The notes: a model not told the origin generated them from the sequence alone. A stretch of 64,000 nt of DNA from RPQJ01 sp041910015 (GCA_041910015.1 JAYRRR010000125.1:46089-110088), one strand, 5' to 3'. Positions 24,563 to 33,770 are shown, numbered from the stretch's first letter. Numbers and translations are program-made.

Positions 24563-25115
24563 CCGGACGCCCTCCTTGCCGGGGAACGACCTGTCCACGC
24601 CGTCAGGCTGGCACTGCCGGTGTCGTCCGGGTATCCGGGTCTGCCGCAAGTGCGCGATGAGTCACGACGCGGGCCGCAAGATCAACCGCAGATATGCTTC
24701 ATCAGCGGCACCACCCGCATCGTCCTGACCGACGATGTCGATCTGCCATCTTGCGGCATCTGGGCCGTGTCAGGTCCGGACCGGCTGGCGAGGACCAGGC
24801 GAGCGCTGCGTGCGATCCGGATCGTCCGTCGTGGAGCTCGATGCGCCGACCTGCCGGATCCTGTCCTCGCGTTGCAGCCGCGCAAGCCCGCCCATCGACT
24901 CCTCGAGCGGCGCCTGTGGATCGATCCGGTGAAGCTGGTACAGGTCCATGCGCTCGGGCGCAGGCGCTTCAGGCTCGCCTCACAGGCCGCCCGGACCGTC
25001 GTCGGATTCCCTGCCACGGGTGGGAACGCGCGCCGGATTGGTGACATCCAATGCCATGGACCCGTCATGAACTGAAGCCACCGGGCGCTGCCCGGCACGG
25101 CAGGAGGGATACGCG
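24563..25115. other. Intergenic region with a gene relic
   Basis: No intact gene is visible in these 553 bp. The right half holds the aldo/keto reductase remnant described separately. The left half (about 24563-24820) shows no convincing coding pattern. The last bases carry the aggaggg ribosome-binding site for the DUF4142 gene. Confidence 0.6.
24829..25075 (-). pseudogene. Aldo/keto reductase remnant (frameshifted fragment)
   Basis: On the minus strand one frame reads NPTTVRAACEASLKRLRP (about 25025-24952). After a one-base slip near 24955 the next frame continues ERMDLYQLHRIDPQAPLEES and then GGLARLQREDRIRQVGASS. This is the well-known central segment of aldo/keto reductases: SLKRL, DLYQLHR, then a short helix, then IR-VG-S. 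Only about 80 of some 300 residues remain, without the N-terminal TIM-barrel strands or the C-terminal cofactor loop, so the gene is dead. The fragment lies directly before the oppositely oriented DUF4142 gene. Confidence 0.8.
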
Positions 25116-25661
25116 ATGAACCACTGGATCTGGACACCGGCGTGTGTGCTCGCACTGTCCTTGGCGTCGGCCACCGCCGCGCTGGCCGTGGCCGAAGGTC
25201 CGACGGACGCGGAAATCGCCGCCATCGTCGTGGCGGCCAACCAGGTCGACATTGACGCGGGCAAGCTCGCGCAGGGCAAGACTCAATCGACCGAGATCCG
25301 CGCCCTGGCCGATCGCATGGTGACCGACCACACTGCAGTCAACGTACAGGCGACCGCGCTGGTGAAGAAACTGAACGTCACGCCCAGGCCCAACGCGACG
25401 AGCGAGAGCCTGACCAGGGGTGGCAACGACAACCTGGTGCACCTGCGCGGGCTGACGGGCAAGTCATTCGATGCGGCGTACGTCGATCACGAGGTGACCT
25501 ACCACCAGACCGTCATCGATGCGCTCGACAGGACGCTGATTCCAGGCGCGAAGAATGCCGAGCTGCAGGCGCTGCTCGTCAAGGTGCGGCCCGCGTTCGT
25601 CAGTCACCTCGAACATGCGAAGCACCTGAAATCGACGCTCGGCGGAGACGCGCCGAAATGA
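25116..25661 (+). CDS. DUF4142-domain exported protein
   Basis: A 181-aa protein with a signal peptide (cleaved near ALAVA). The helical DUF4142 domain follows, with features EIRALADRMVTDHTAVN and YVDHEVTYHQTVIDALD, usual for this ferritin-like, four-helix family found in periplasm and outer membranes. Function of the family is poorly known; members are linked to stress. A perfect aggaggg lies before ATG 25116. Its TGA stop overlaps the ATG of the sigma factor gene, so the two are coupled. Confidence 0.88.
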   Translation: MNHWIWTPACVLALSLASATAALAVAEGPTDAEIAAIVVAANQVDIDAGKLAQGKTQSTEIRALADRMVTDHTAVNVQATALVKKLNVTPRPNATSESLTRGGNDNLVHLRGLTGKSFDAAYVDHEVTYHQTVIDALDRTLIPGAKNAELQALLVKVRPAFVSHLEHAKHLKSTLGGDAPK

Positions 25662-26338
25662 CACCATTGGCGCGGGCGGTCGCCGTCGATGACGATCTCG
25701 CGTTGACCCGGCGCATCGTCGGCGGCGAGCGCGCTGCCTTCGAAGTGCTGATGCGCCGCTACAACCGGCGGCTCTTCCGGCTGGCCCGCGCCACGCTGCG
25801 CGACGCTGCCGAGGCCGAGGACGCGCTGCAGGAGGCTTACCTGGCGGCTTATCGCTGCTTCGGGCAGTTCCGGGGTGAGTCGGCGCTCGGCACCTGGCTG
25901 TCGCGGCTGGTCCTGAACGAATGCCTCGCCCGACTGCGACGCCACGCGCGCAGGAACAACGTGGCGCCGATGTACTCGCACCCCGACCCGGAGACCCTGG
26001 ACCCGATGGCGACCTCGACGCTGGAAGCTCCCGATCACGCCGCAGCGCGGGAGCAACTGCGCACCCTGCTGGAGCGCAGGATCGATGCGCTGCCGGAGAG
26101 CTTCCGCGTCGTCTTCGTGCTGCGCTGCGTGGAAGAGCTCAGCGTCGAGGAGACGGCCGCATGCCTGAACCTGACCGAAGCGACGGTGCGGTCGCGGCAG
26201 TTCCGGGCCCGCAGCCTGCTGCGTGAGTCGCTCGCGCGCGATCTCGACCTCGCCCAGCACGGGGTGTTCGAGTTCGCCGGCGCGCATTGCGACCGCGTCG
26301 TTGCGGTCGTCCTGGAGCGTTTGGGGATCGAGGGTTGA
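25658..26338 (+). CDS. ECF-type RNA polymerase sigma factor
   Basis: A 226-aa sigma-70-family factor. Region 2 (about 20-95) has RRYNRRLFRLARATLRDAAE, DALQEAYLAAYRCFGQFRGE and TWLSRLVLNECLARLRR. Region 4 (about 145-200) has LPESFRVVFVLRCVEELSVE and ATVRSRQFRARSLLRE. The tail of about 30 residues after region 4 is longer than usual. It is translated from an ATG overlapping the DUF4142 stop. No anti-sigma factor or zinc-finger partner is visible on either side, so its control is open; the DUF4142 protein may be linked to it. Confidence 0.92.
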   Translation: MTPLARAVAVDDDLALTRRIVGGERAAFEVLMRRYNRRLFRLARATLRDAAEAEDALQEAYLAAYRCFGQFRGESALGTWLSRLVLNECLARLRRHARRNNVAPMYSHPDPETLDPMATSTLEAPDHAAAREQLRTLLERRIDALPESFRVVFVLRCVEELSVEETAACLNLTEATVRSRQFRARSLLRESLARDLDLAQHGVFEFAGAHCDRVVAVVLERLGIEG

Positions 26339-26357
26339 GCCGGCGTTCCGGTCGCCC

Positions 26358-26675
26358 TCACTTCAGTCGCTGCACCGCCCGGTGCCGGGCTGCCTTGAGC
26401 AGCGTCATCGATGACACGGGTGCGCTCATCACGACCAGTACAGTGAGCAGCAGCTCGTGGATCACCGGCCGCCCTGTCGCCGCCGAGGAGACCAGCAGAG
26501 ACGCGAGAAGCACGGTCGCCGTGCCGATCGTGGTGCCCATCGACGGCCCGTGCATGCGGGCATAGAAGTCGGGCAGACGCAGCAGCCCGAGCGAGCCGAT
26601 CAGCGTCACGAGTCCGCCGGTCACGAGCAGCAGCGTGCCGGGAATCGTCACCCACAAGGGCAGGTCGCCGGTCAT
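26358..26675 (-). CDS. mnhG: Cation/proton antiporter subunit G
   Basis: A 105-aa membrane protein with three helices and the family motif LGLLRLPDFYARMHGPSMGTT. Last gene of the multi-subunit antiporter operon. Its ATG (26673-26675) overlaps the stop of mnhF. Mrp/Pha complexes exchange Na+ or K+ for H+ across the inner membrane, and all subunits are needed. The small subunits are required for assembly rather than ion transfer. Confidence 0.92.
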   Translation of the reverse strand: MTGDLPLWVTIPGTLLLVTGGLVTLIGSLGLLRLPDFYARMHGPSMGTTIGTATVLLASLLVSSAATGRPVIHELLLTVLVVMSAPVSSMTLLKAARHRAVQRLK

Positions 26676-26971
26676 GGCTCGATCACCTCGCTGCGCAGCA
26701 GGAACCGCGCCAGCGCCAGTGTGCCGACGAAACCAAACAGTGCGATCAGCAGCGCCATGTCGAAATAGGCGGTCGACTGCGAGCGGATGCCGAGCGTCAG
26801 CAGCGTCAGCATGCCGTTGACGTGGAGCGTGTCGAGCGCCAGCACACGGTCCTGTGCGGCAGGACCCCTCACCAGACGGACGGTCGCGAACAGCATCGCA
26901 ATCGCGAAGCAGAGCTGCGCGAAATCCACCGCGTTTGCGAACACCGTGGCGAGCGTCGTCGCAGGACTCAT
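26672..26971 (-). CDS. mnhF: Cation/proton antiporter subunit F
   Basis: A 99-aa protein with three membrane helices and the motif RLVRGPAAQDRVLALDTLHV, the conserved core of MnhF/PhaF. It overlaps mnhE upstream and mnhG downstream by 4 bp each, so the operon is tightly coupled. Confidence 0.92.
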   Translation of the reverse strand: MSPATTLATVFANAVDFAQLCFAIAMLFATVRLVRGPAAQDRVLALDTLHVNGMLTLLTLGIRSQSTAYFDMALLIALFGFVGTLALARFLLRSEVIEP

Positions 26972-27462
26972 GGTTCGAAGATCCTCATCAGCGGCCGTTC
27001 GTAGCGTCGTTTGATCGTCTCGATCCAGTACGAGTCATCCTGCAGGTCCAGGACGTGCAGTGTGAGCCGCGTGCGGTCGGGGGAAACGCCCGCCCAGGAG
27101 GTGCCGGGCGTCGAGGTGATGATCGCGGCGAGCAGGGCGAGTCCGTGCGGATCGCGCAGATCCAGCGGAATGTCGAGGAAGCCGGCATGGACCGGGCGCC
27201 GGCCGGCCAGGCCGAGCACGATGCGTGCGACGGCAACGTTTGAACGCACGACGTCGACGACCACGGTCGCGAGCAGCGGCAGCAGCAGCAGCGGACGGTA
27301 CAGACGCGCGCGCACCGGACGCAGCCGGGCGGCGAGCGCAAGCAGCCCCATGGTGGACAAGACGCCCAGCAGCACCTGTCCCGGCGCCACGCTGGCGTTG
27401 AGCAACAGCCATGTCGCCAGGAGGACGAGGCCGAGCAGGAACGGCGCACCTTGCTGTTTCAC
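26968..27462 (-). CDS. mnhE: Cation/proton antiporter subunit E
   Basis: A 164-aa protein with N-terminal membrane helices and a cytoplasmic domain. It shows VVVDVVRSNVAVARIVLG, ITSTPGTSW and DLQDDSYW, all typical of MnhE. It overlaps its neighbours by 4 bp at each end. It belongs to the same complex as the A, C and D subunits. Confidence 0.92.
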   Translation of the reverse strand: MKQQGAPFLLGLVLLATWLLLNASVAPGQVLLGVLSTMGLLALAARLRPVRARLYRPLLLLPLLATVVVDVVRSNVAVARIVLGLAGRRPVHAGFLDIPLDLRDPHGLALLAAIITSTPGTSWAGVSPDRTRLTLHVLDLQDDSYWIETIKRRYERPLMRIFEP

Positions 27463-29117
27463 GGCGGGGTGGCTCCCTGAACCGCCGTCTGCAGGGACTG
27501 CACCACGCGGATGTACACCTCGGGCGAGTGCAACGAGTTGGCGGCCGACTCAAGGTAGGTCATCACGGGCCCCGCGCCAAGTGCGAGCGCGATGCTGAGC
27601 CCCACGAGCAGCGCGACCGGCCCCACCTCGACCAGCCGCAGGCGCGGCGTCGTGCGGCCGGTCACGGACCAGAAGAGCCGCAGCCCCACGCGTGAGAGTC
27701 CGATGACCGAGGCGAGACCGGCGACCAGCACCGCGAGCACCAGGCCCCACCGCTCGAACGACAGCGGCGCGCCACCCGAGGTGGCGACCACCTCGTGCAG
27801 CAGTGCGAACTTGGCGACGAATCCGGAGAGCGGCGGCAGGCCGGCGACGAGCAGCACGCAGCTGACGAAGCCCAGACCGAGAAAGGCCATCGCCGCCGGG
27901 ATGGCGATGCCGATCTCCTCGTCCGGCGAGCGTGGTTCGGGCGGCTCCCTGGTCTCGAAGCCGCGCCAGGCCTCGTCGGGCAGCGGTTCGACGTCGGGCG
28001 CCTGCGTCCGCACCGGCGTCAGGCGCATGCGTTCGGTCATGCCGTTCAGCATGAAGAAGGCGCCGGTGCCGAGTACGGAACTCAGCAGGTAGAACATCAG
28101 CGGCGCGGTCAGCGACCGGTCCTGCAGACCGAGCGCCGCGAGCAGCAGGCCGGACGAGACCACGACGGCGTAGGCGATCAGGCGGCTCAACTGCTGGCCG
28201 GCGAGCATGCCGATGACGCCGCCGGCGACGGTCGCCATGCCGCCGCAGAACAACCCGACGTCGATGAACGAGGTCGCAGCGTCGGCGGAGGCGAGCAGGG
28301 TGCCCACGCGCAGCACGGCGTAGACGCCGACCTTGGTGAGCACCGCGAAGATCGCCGCCACAGGCGCGCTCGCGGCCGCGTAGGCTGTCGGCAGCCAGAA
28401 GTTCAGCGGCCAGGCGCCGGCCTTGACCAGGAACGCGACGCCGAGCAGCGCCGCGCCGGCCTCGAACAGCGGCCGGTCGCGCACCGCGAGCGCGGCCACG
28501 CGCTGCGGCAGGTCGGCCATGTTGAGCGTGCCCGTCATGCCGTAGATCATCGCCACGCCGATCAGGAACAGCAGCGAGGACGACAGGTTGACCGCGACGT
28601 AATGCAGACCGGAGCGCACGCGCTCGGGGCCCGAGCCGTGCACCAGCAGGCCATAGGAGGAGGCGAGCAGCACCTCGAAGAACACGAACAGGTTGAACAG
28701 GTCGGCGGTCAGGAACGCACCGTTCAGCCCCACCAGCAGGAACTGGAACATCGAGTGGAAGCCTGGTCCGACCCGGTCCCAGTTGGCAAGCGAGTAGACG
28801 AGCGCCGCGCTCGCGACCAGCGAGGTGAGCAGCAGCATCATCGCGGCGAGCCGGTCGACCGCGAGGATGATGCCGAAGGGCGGCGGCCAGCCGCCGAGCG
28901 CATAGACGCCGACGCCCTCGGTCCACATGTCGGGCATCGCGTCGGTGGTGAGGTACAGCAGCGCGCCGGCGGTCGCAACCTGCACCAGCACCGAGGTGAG
29001 CACGAGGCTCACACGCAGCGGGCGCTGCGCGTCGCGCAGCAGCAGCGTGAGCGCACCCGCCAGCAGCGGAGTGATGATCGGGACCACCGGCAGGTGGTGC
29101 AACCAGACGCCCGTCAT
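27459..29117 (-). CDS. mnhD: Cation/proton antiporter subunit D
   Basis: A 552-aa membrane protein related to complex I subunit NuoN/M, with about 14 helices. It has the conserved FEVLLASSYGLLVHG and the lysine-bearing VKAGAWPLNFWLPTAYAAAS. A hydrophilic insertion of about 45 residues (near 375-420, Pro/Glu rich) is notable. The ATG 29117 overlaps the mnhC stop (ATGA). Together with MnhA it forms the proton path. Confidence 0.94.
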   Translation of the reverse strand: MTGVWLHHLPVVPIITPLLAGALTLLLRDAQRPLRVSLVLTSVLVQVATAGALLYLTTDAMPDMWTEGVGVYALGGWPPPFGIILAVDRLAAMMLLLTSLVASAALVYSLANWDRVGPGFHSMFQFLLVGLNGAFLTADLFNLFVFFEVLLASSYGLLVHGSGPERVRSGLHYVAVNLSSSLLFLIGVAMIYGMTGTLNMADLPQRVAALAVRDRPLFEAGAALLGVAFLVKAGAWPLNFWLPTAYAAASAPVAAIFAVLTKVGVYAVLRVGTLLASADAATSFIDVGLFCGGMATVAGGVIGMLAGQQLSRLIAYAVVVSSGLLLAALGLQDRSLTAPLMFYLLSSVLGTGAFFMLNGMTERMRLTPVRTQAPDVEPLPDEAWRGFETREPPEPRSPDEEIGIAIPAAMAFLGLGFVSCVLLVAGLPPLSGFVAKFALLHEVVATSGGAPLSFERWGLVLAVLVAGLASVIGLSRVGLRLFWSVTGRTTPRLRLVEVGPVALLVGLSIALALGAGPVMTYLESAANSLHSPEVYIRVVQSLQTAVQGATPP

Positions 29118-29458
29118 TCCTCCCGCTCCCGTCCATCGACGTGATCGGTGCCGGTCAGACCGCGCAGCACGAGCAGCATGACCAGGAACAGCGCCGTCGT
29201 CGCGAAGCCGATCACGATGGCCGTGAGCACCAGGGCCTGCGGCACCGGATCGGCGTAGAGCGCGAAGTCGACCGGGTCGTCGGCACGGATGAGCGGCGGC
29301 TGGTCGGTCACCAGCCGGCCCATGCCGAAAATGAACAGGTTGACGGCGTAGGAGAGCAGTGCGAGACCCAGAATGACCTGAAACGTGCGCGGACGCAGCA
29401 GCAGCCACACGCCCGAGCCGCCGAGCACGCCGATTGCGAGCGCGAAGACGACTTCCAT
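29114..29458 (-). CDS. mnhC: Cation/proton antiporter subunit C
   Basis: A 114-aa protein with three helices, homologous to NuoK. It shows LGLALLSYAVNLFIFGMGRL and DPVPQALVLTAIVIGFATTA, the MnhC signatures, and an acidic C-terminal tail. Its start shares the A of the mnhAB stop (TGATG). Confidence 0.94.
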   Translation of the reverse strand: MEVVFALAIGVLGGSGVWLLLRPRTFQVILGLALLSYAVNLFIFGMGRLVTDQPPLIRADDPVDFALYADPVPQALVLTAIVIGFATTALFLVMLLVLRGLTGTDHVDGREREE

Positions 29459-32370
29459 CAGGCGGACTCCCCGCGCGCGGCGTCGGCCGCGACAGCGGCT
29501 TCCGCCGCCGCGACGCGGTGCGAGCGGCGCAGCGATTGATGAGCGATGGCGACGAGCATCAGCACGGACGAGCCGACCACGACCATGAACACGCCCAGGT
29601 CGAACAGCAGCACGGTCGACAGATGCAGCGCGCCGATCAGCGGCAACTGACCATGCCACTCGATGCTGCTCAGGTAGGGTGCGCCGGCGAACCACGCCAC
29701 GAGGCCCGCGCTGCCCGCGCCGAGCAGGCCGAGCGCGATCCAGGTCTGCGGATGGATGCGCAGCCGCGACTCGACCCACAGCACACCGCTGGTCATGTAC
29801 TGCACGATGATCGCGGTGGCCATGACCAGGCCGCCGACGAAGCCGCCGCCGGGCGCGTTGTGGCCGCGCAGCAGGAAGTACACCGACACCAGGCCCGCGA
29901 ATGGCATCAGCACACGCGTGATCGCCGCCGGGATCCTCATGTCCCCTTCGGGCAGGCCGTCGCCGGTCTCGAGTGCCGCGCGCGCCGCGGCTTCCTGGTG
30001 CGCGCGCAGGCTGGCCCGGCTCTCGGGCGCGGGACGGAAGCGGCGCAGCAGCGCGTACACGGTGAGCGCCACGACCGCGACGACCGTGATCTCGCCCAGT
30101 GTGTCGAGGCCGCGGAAGTCGACCAGGATCACGTTGACGACGTTGCGCCCGCCGCCTTCGGGCAGCGCGCGCGCGACGAAGTGGGGTGCGAGCACTTCGA
30201 CCGGTGCGCGGGTCAGTGCAGCCCAGGCGAGGCCAGCGAGCCCGAGACCCGCGGCAACGGCGACCACGAAGTCGCGCCCGCGCCTCGCACGATCGCGGGC
30301 GCTGCGCCGATGCGCTGAGGCGTCCTCGAGCCGGCGCGGCATCCAGCGCAGGCCGAGCAGCAGCAGCACCGTCGTCACCACCTCCACCGCCAACTGGGTC
30401 AGCGCCAGGTCGGGCGCCGAAAACCAGGCGAACGTGAGCGCCGTCACGAGTCCTGCGCCGCCGACCATGATCAGCGCCGCGAGCCGGTGGTATTTTCCCT
30501 GGATCGCGGCGCCGATCGCGCAGGTCGCGCCGACCAGCCACAGCAGCGCGAACACTGGGTTCAGGGGCGTGAACGGCATGTCGCCCGTCTGCCAACCAGC
30601 GCCACAAAGAGGCACCACCGCGGCGGCGATCGCCACCAGTACGAGCAGCAGCAGTTGCATCTGCAACCGACGCGAGCTGACCACGCGGGTCAGCCGGTCG
30701 CTCATGCGCACGACCGTTACCATGGCGACGTCGAATGCGCGGCGGCCGTCGACCGGTGCGCGCATCAGCGGCTCGCCTGTGGCGCGTTCGTGCCGCTTGT
30801 ACAGGAACAGGTAGATCAGGTAGCCGCCGGTGAGCGCGAGCGCGCTCATGACCACCGGCGCGTCGAAGCCGTGCCAGAGCGCGAGGCTGTAATGCGGCAC
30901 CTGCGCACCGAGGATCGCGCCCACGGCGGTGGCGAGAAACGGACCGATGGTGTACCCAGGCAGCACGCCGACCAGCACGCAGCCGAGCACCAGCAGCAGG
31001 CTCGGCAGCAGCATGCCGCGCGTCGGCTCGTGCGGCGTCCGCGGCAGGTCGGTGGCCGGACGGCCGAAGAACACCTGATGGATGAAGCGGATCGAGTAGG
31101 CCACGCTGAACATGCCGGCGAGCGTCGCGGCCGCAGGCAGGCCGACACGCACCAGTACCCCCTCGCCGGCGACGGTCGTGGCGGAGAAGAACATCTCCTT
31201 CGACAGGAAGCCGTTCAGCAGCGGCACGCCGGCCATGGCCGCGGCGGCGACGGTGGCTACGGTCGCGGTGATCGGCATGGCGTGGGCGAGTCCGCTCAGG
31301 CGCTTCAGGTCGCGCGTGCCGGTCTCGTGGTCGACGATGCCTGCCGCCATGAACAGCGACGCCTTGAAGGTGGCGTGATTCATCAGGTGGAACACGGCTG
31401 CCACCAGCGCGAGCGGGTCGTTCATGCCGAGCAGCAGCGTCATGAGCCCCAGGTGGCTGATGGTCGAATAGGCGAGCACGCCCTTCATGTCGCGCTGGAA
31501 CACCGCGGCGAGCCCGCCGAGCAGCAGCGAGGCGAGGCCGGCACCGGCGATCATCAGGAACCACAGGTCCGTGCCGGCGAGCACTGGCCAGAGCCGGGCC
31601 AGCAGGAAGACACCTGCCTTGACCATGGTGGCCGAGTGCAGGTAGGCAGACACCGGCGTCGGCGCCGCCATCGCGTGCGGCAGCCAGAACTGGAACGGGA
31701 ACTGCGCGCTCTTGGTCAACGCGCCGAGCGCGATCAGCGTGGCGATGGCAGGGTAGGTGGCATGGGAGCGGACGGCATCGCCGGCGGCGAGCACCTCGTC
31801 GAGCTCGTAGCTGCCGACGACCGCGCCCAGCATGACGACACCGGCGAGCAGGCACAGCCCGCCCGCCACGGTCATCATCATCGACATGCGCGCGCCGCGC
31901 CGCGCATCGCGGCGGTGATACCAGTAGCCGATCAGCATGAACGAGGTCAGGCTGGTCAGCTCCCAGAACACCGCGAGCTGCACCAGGTTGCCCGAGAGCA
32001 CGATGCCGAGCATCGCGCCCATGAAGGCGAGCAGGAATGCGAAAAAGCGTGGTGTGGGGTCTTCGGGCGAGAGGTAGTAGCGCGCGTAGAGCACGACCAG
32101 CGCGCCCATCATCGACACCAGCAGCGCGAACAGCCAGGCGAAGCCGTCCAGGCGCAGCGAAAAAGCGAGACCGAGCTGCGGCGCCCAGGTCCAGCGCTCG
32201 CGAACCACGCCGCCGTCGGCGATCGCCGGGAACAGGCTGAAGACGAGCGCGGTGCAGGTCAGCGTGACGAAACCGGCGAGCCAGGCCTCGGCATTGCGCG
32301 CCTTCGACGGCAGGACGGCGGCGACCAGGGCGCCGGCGAACGGCAACAACACGATCAGGGTCAGGGTCAT
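29458..32370 (-). CDS. mnhA: Cation/proton antiporter fused subunits A and B (PhaAB type)
   Basis: A 970-aa integral membrane protein. The N-terminal part (about 1-780) is MnhA, a NuoL relative, with VFWELTSLTSFMLIGYWYH, the lysine-containing SAQFPFQFWLPHAMAAPTPV, HSATMVKAGVFLL and HATFKASLFMAAG. The C-terminal 150-200 residues are an MnhB domain with GHNAPGGGFVGGLV and a late VMVVVGSSVL-like helix. The A-B fusion is common in proteobacterial Pha-type antiporters, which tend to use K+, but ion specificity cannot be read from sequence. First gene of the operon. Confidence 0.94.
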   Translation of the reverse strand: MTLTLIVLLPFAGALVAAVLPSKARNAEAWLAGFVTLTCTALVFSLFPAIADGGVVRERWTWAPQLGLAFSLRLDGFAWLFALLVSMMGALVVLYARYYLSPEDPTPRFFAFLLAFMGAMLGIVLSGNLVQLAVFWELTSLTSFMLIGYWYHRRDARRGARMSMMMTVAGGLCLLAGVVMLGAVVGSYELDEVLAAGDAVRSHATYPAIATLIALGALTKSAQFPFQFWLPHAMAAPTPVSAYLHSATMVKAGVFLLARLWPVLAGTDLWFLMIAGAGLASLLLGGLAAVFQRDMKGVLAYSTISHLGLMTLLLGMNDPLALVAAVFHLMNHATFKASLFMAAGIVDHETGTRDLKRLSGLAHAMPITATVATVAAAAMAGVPLLNGFLSKEMFFSATTVAGEGVLVRVGLPAAATLAGMFSVAYSIRFIHQVFFGRPATDLPRTPHEPTRGMLLPSLLLVLGCVLVGVLPGYTIGPFLATAVGAILGAQVPHYSLALWHGFDAPVVMSALALTGGYLIYLFLYKRHERATGEPLMRAPVDGRRAFDVAMVTVVRMSDRLTRVVSSRRLQMQLLLLVLVAIAAAVVPLCGAGWQTGDMPFTPLNPVFALLWLVGATCAIGAAIQGKYHRLAALIMVGGAGLVTALTFAWFSAPDLALTQLAVEVVTTVLLLLGLRWMPRRLEDASAHRRSARDRARRGRDFVVAVAAGLGLAGLAWAALTRAPVEVLAPHFVARALPEGGGRNVVNVILVDFRGLDTLGEITVVAVVALTVYALLRRFRPAPESRASLRAHQEAAARAALETGDGLPEGDMRIPAAITRVLMPFAGLVSVYFLLRGHNAPGGGFVGGLVMATAIIVQYMTSGVLWVESRLRIHPQTWIALGLLGAGSAGLVAWFAGAPYLSSIEWHGQLPLIGALHLSTVLLFDLGVFMVVVGSSVLMLVAIAHQSLRRSHRVAAAEAAVAADAARGESA

Positions 32371-32707
32371 CGCTGGCCGGGGCCCGTCCGCTCGTCGGTG
32401 AGGAGTTCAGCGCGTAATCCGGGTGCCTCGCCCAGCCGCCGTTTCGCATCGGCTCACGGTCGGTCGCGGCCGATTATGTCACGGCTCGACCCGTGTTGCG
32501 CAGCTCCGCGACGATGCCATCGGGCGATGCCATTGATCGCCAGGTGAATGTCGCACCGCGCACGCTCGTCGGCGCCGGTCGTGGACGCCCGGACGAGGAT
32601 CGCGGAACCGGCCCGGGTTGTCCGCGCGACTCCCCGGACAGTGGACGGCAGCGAATCATGAGATTCAGTGCCGGGCGCACGGGCAGCCGTGGTCGCGAGC
32701 TGCTGCG
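32371..32707. other. Intergenic region upstream of the antiporter operon
   Basis: 337 bp with no convincing coding frame, RNA gene or repeat. The promoter of the antiporter operon must lie here, but no clear -35/-10 pair stands out. Confidence 0.5.
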
Positions 32708-33757
32708 TCAGTTGTGGCCGTGCGTTTCGTCCGTCACGTCGGGTGGAACGACCGGCGGATTGTTGACGTCGAGGTCGAACGGCCGCTCGCGGGGCGGCAC
32801 GAAGTCCTTCGGGAACCAGACGAACGACAACCGCATGATGCGCGCGACCCCGGGGATGTCGTCGATGCGCGTGAGATAGATGCCGAAACGATTGCCGCTC
32901 GGCAGCAGCGTGTTGTCCGAAAACGGGAACGAATAGGGCGACAGCGTGAACTCGATCGGCGGCGTGTGCGCCTGCGACTCGCCGTTCGGTCCGAGCAGCA
33001 CGGAGTAGATGCCGACGGTCTGCGCCGCCCAGCTCACGGCTCGCACGATCACCTGCAGGCTGTCTCTGCCATCGGGCGAGACGATGCGCAGCGGCGCCCC
33101 CATCGCCGTGCTCGAGCATTGCATCGTCAGCGAGCCCTGCACGGCCGTGCTGGCCTCGACGCCGGCGGGCAGCGCGCACGAGATCGGCTGTCCGGCCGAT
33201 TCGGCGACGTCGGCGTTCAGCGAGACCTCGAGAAACGCCGGGTGTGCCTGGTCGCTGCTCACGGCCGACGACAGCAGTGGCGCGAGCTGGCGCGAGATCA
33301 CGCGGCGCGAAGTGCTGCGCAGCCGCTGGCGCGCCTCGTCGGTCTGCCCGGGCAGCGTGTCAACGTAGCGCAACAGCGGTCCCAGCTCGAAATGCTCGTG
33401 GAAATTGAGCGCCAGCAGCTCGGCGAGCAGCGCGAGGCGCTGTGCGCGGGGCAGATCCGCGCCCTCGCCCCGGCCGGCCGCCTCGGTCTCGCTCTGCAGC
33501 AGCGGCCCGACGAGCTCGCGGAACATCGCCGAGCGCAGGTTGGTCTCCGATTCCTCGCGCTGGTTGCGCAGCGACTGCGCGTTGTTCTCCGTCGCGATCG
33601 CGATCTCGCGCTCCTTGAGCGTGTTCGTCGCATGGATGCCGACCGCCGTGGCGGCGACGGTGAGCAGCGGCACCGCGAGGCTGTTGACGACGCTCGCGAC
33701 GAACCTGACGTTCTCGCGCCAGTCGCGGGGCTGGGGGGCGGGGGATTCGCTGCCCAT
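32708..33757 (-). CDS. Membrane-anchored protein of unknown function
   Basis: A 349-aa protein. One membrane helix lies at about 23-45 (ASVVNSLAVPLLTVAATAVG), followed by a charged coiled-coil-like stretch (about 50-80) and a helical region. The C-terminal half is a beta-rich domain (about 190-330) with YSFPFSDNTLLPSG and VARIMRLSFVWFPKDF. I do not recognise the family. ATG 33757 is preferred; GTG at 33760 adds one residue. It follows the small exported-protein gene by 13 bp and probably shares its transcript. Confidence 0.6.
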   Translation of the reverse strand: MGSESPAPQPRDWRENVRFVASVVNSLAVPLLTVAATAVGIHATNTLKEREIAIATENNAQSLRNQREESETNLRSAMFRELVGPLLQSETEAAGRGEGADLPRAQRLALLAELLALNFHEHFELGPLLRYVDTLPGQTDEARQRLRSTSRRVISRQLAPLLSSAVSSDQAHPAFLEVSLNADVAESAGQPISCALPAGVEASTAVQGSLTMQCSSTAMGAPLRIVSPDGRDSLQVIVRAVSWAAQTVGIYSVLLGPNGESQAHTPPIEFTLSPYSFPFSDNTLLPSGNRFGIYLTRIDDIPGVARIMRLSFVWFPKDFVPPRERPFDLDVNNPPVVPPDVTDETHGHN

Positions 33758-33770
33758 CACCGGGTCGCCG

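Noticed and set aside
23807..25075. Long plus-strand open frame across the GGDEF gene
   Set aside because: It is antisense to the cyclase gene, which has intact GGDEF and zinc ligands and a good ribosome-binding site.
30487..32547. Very long plus-strand frame across the antiporter A subunit
   Set aside because: Its Arg/His/Gln-rich translation has no domain, and the minus-strand gene is clearly real. It is a shadow of the membrane protein codons.
32454..33179. Possible small gene in the 32.4-32.7 kb gap
   Set aside because: Frames on both strands show only Arg/Ser/Pro-rich translation without a ribosome-binding site or a conserved motif.
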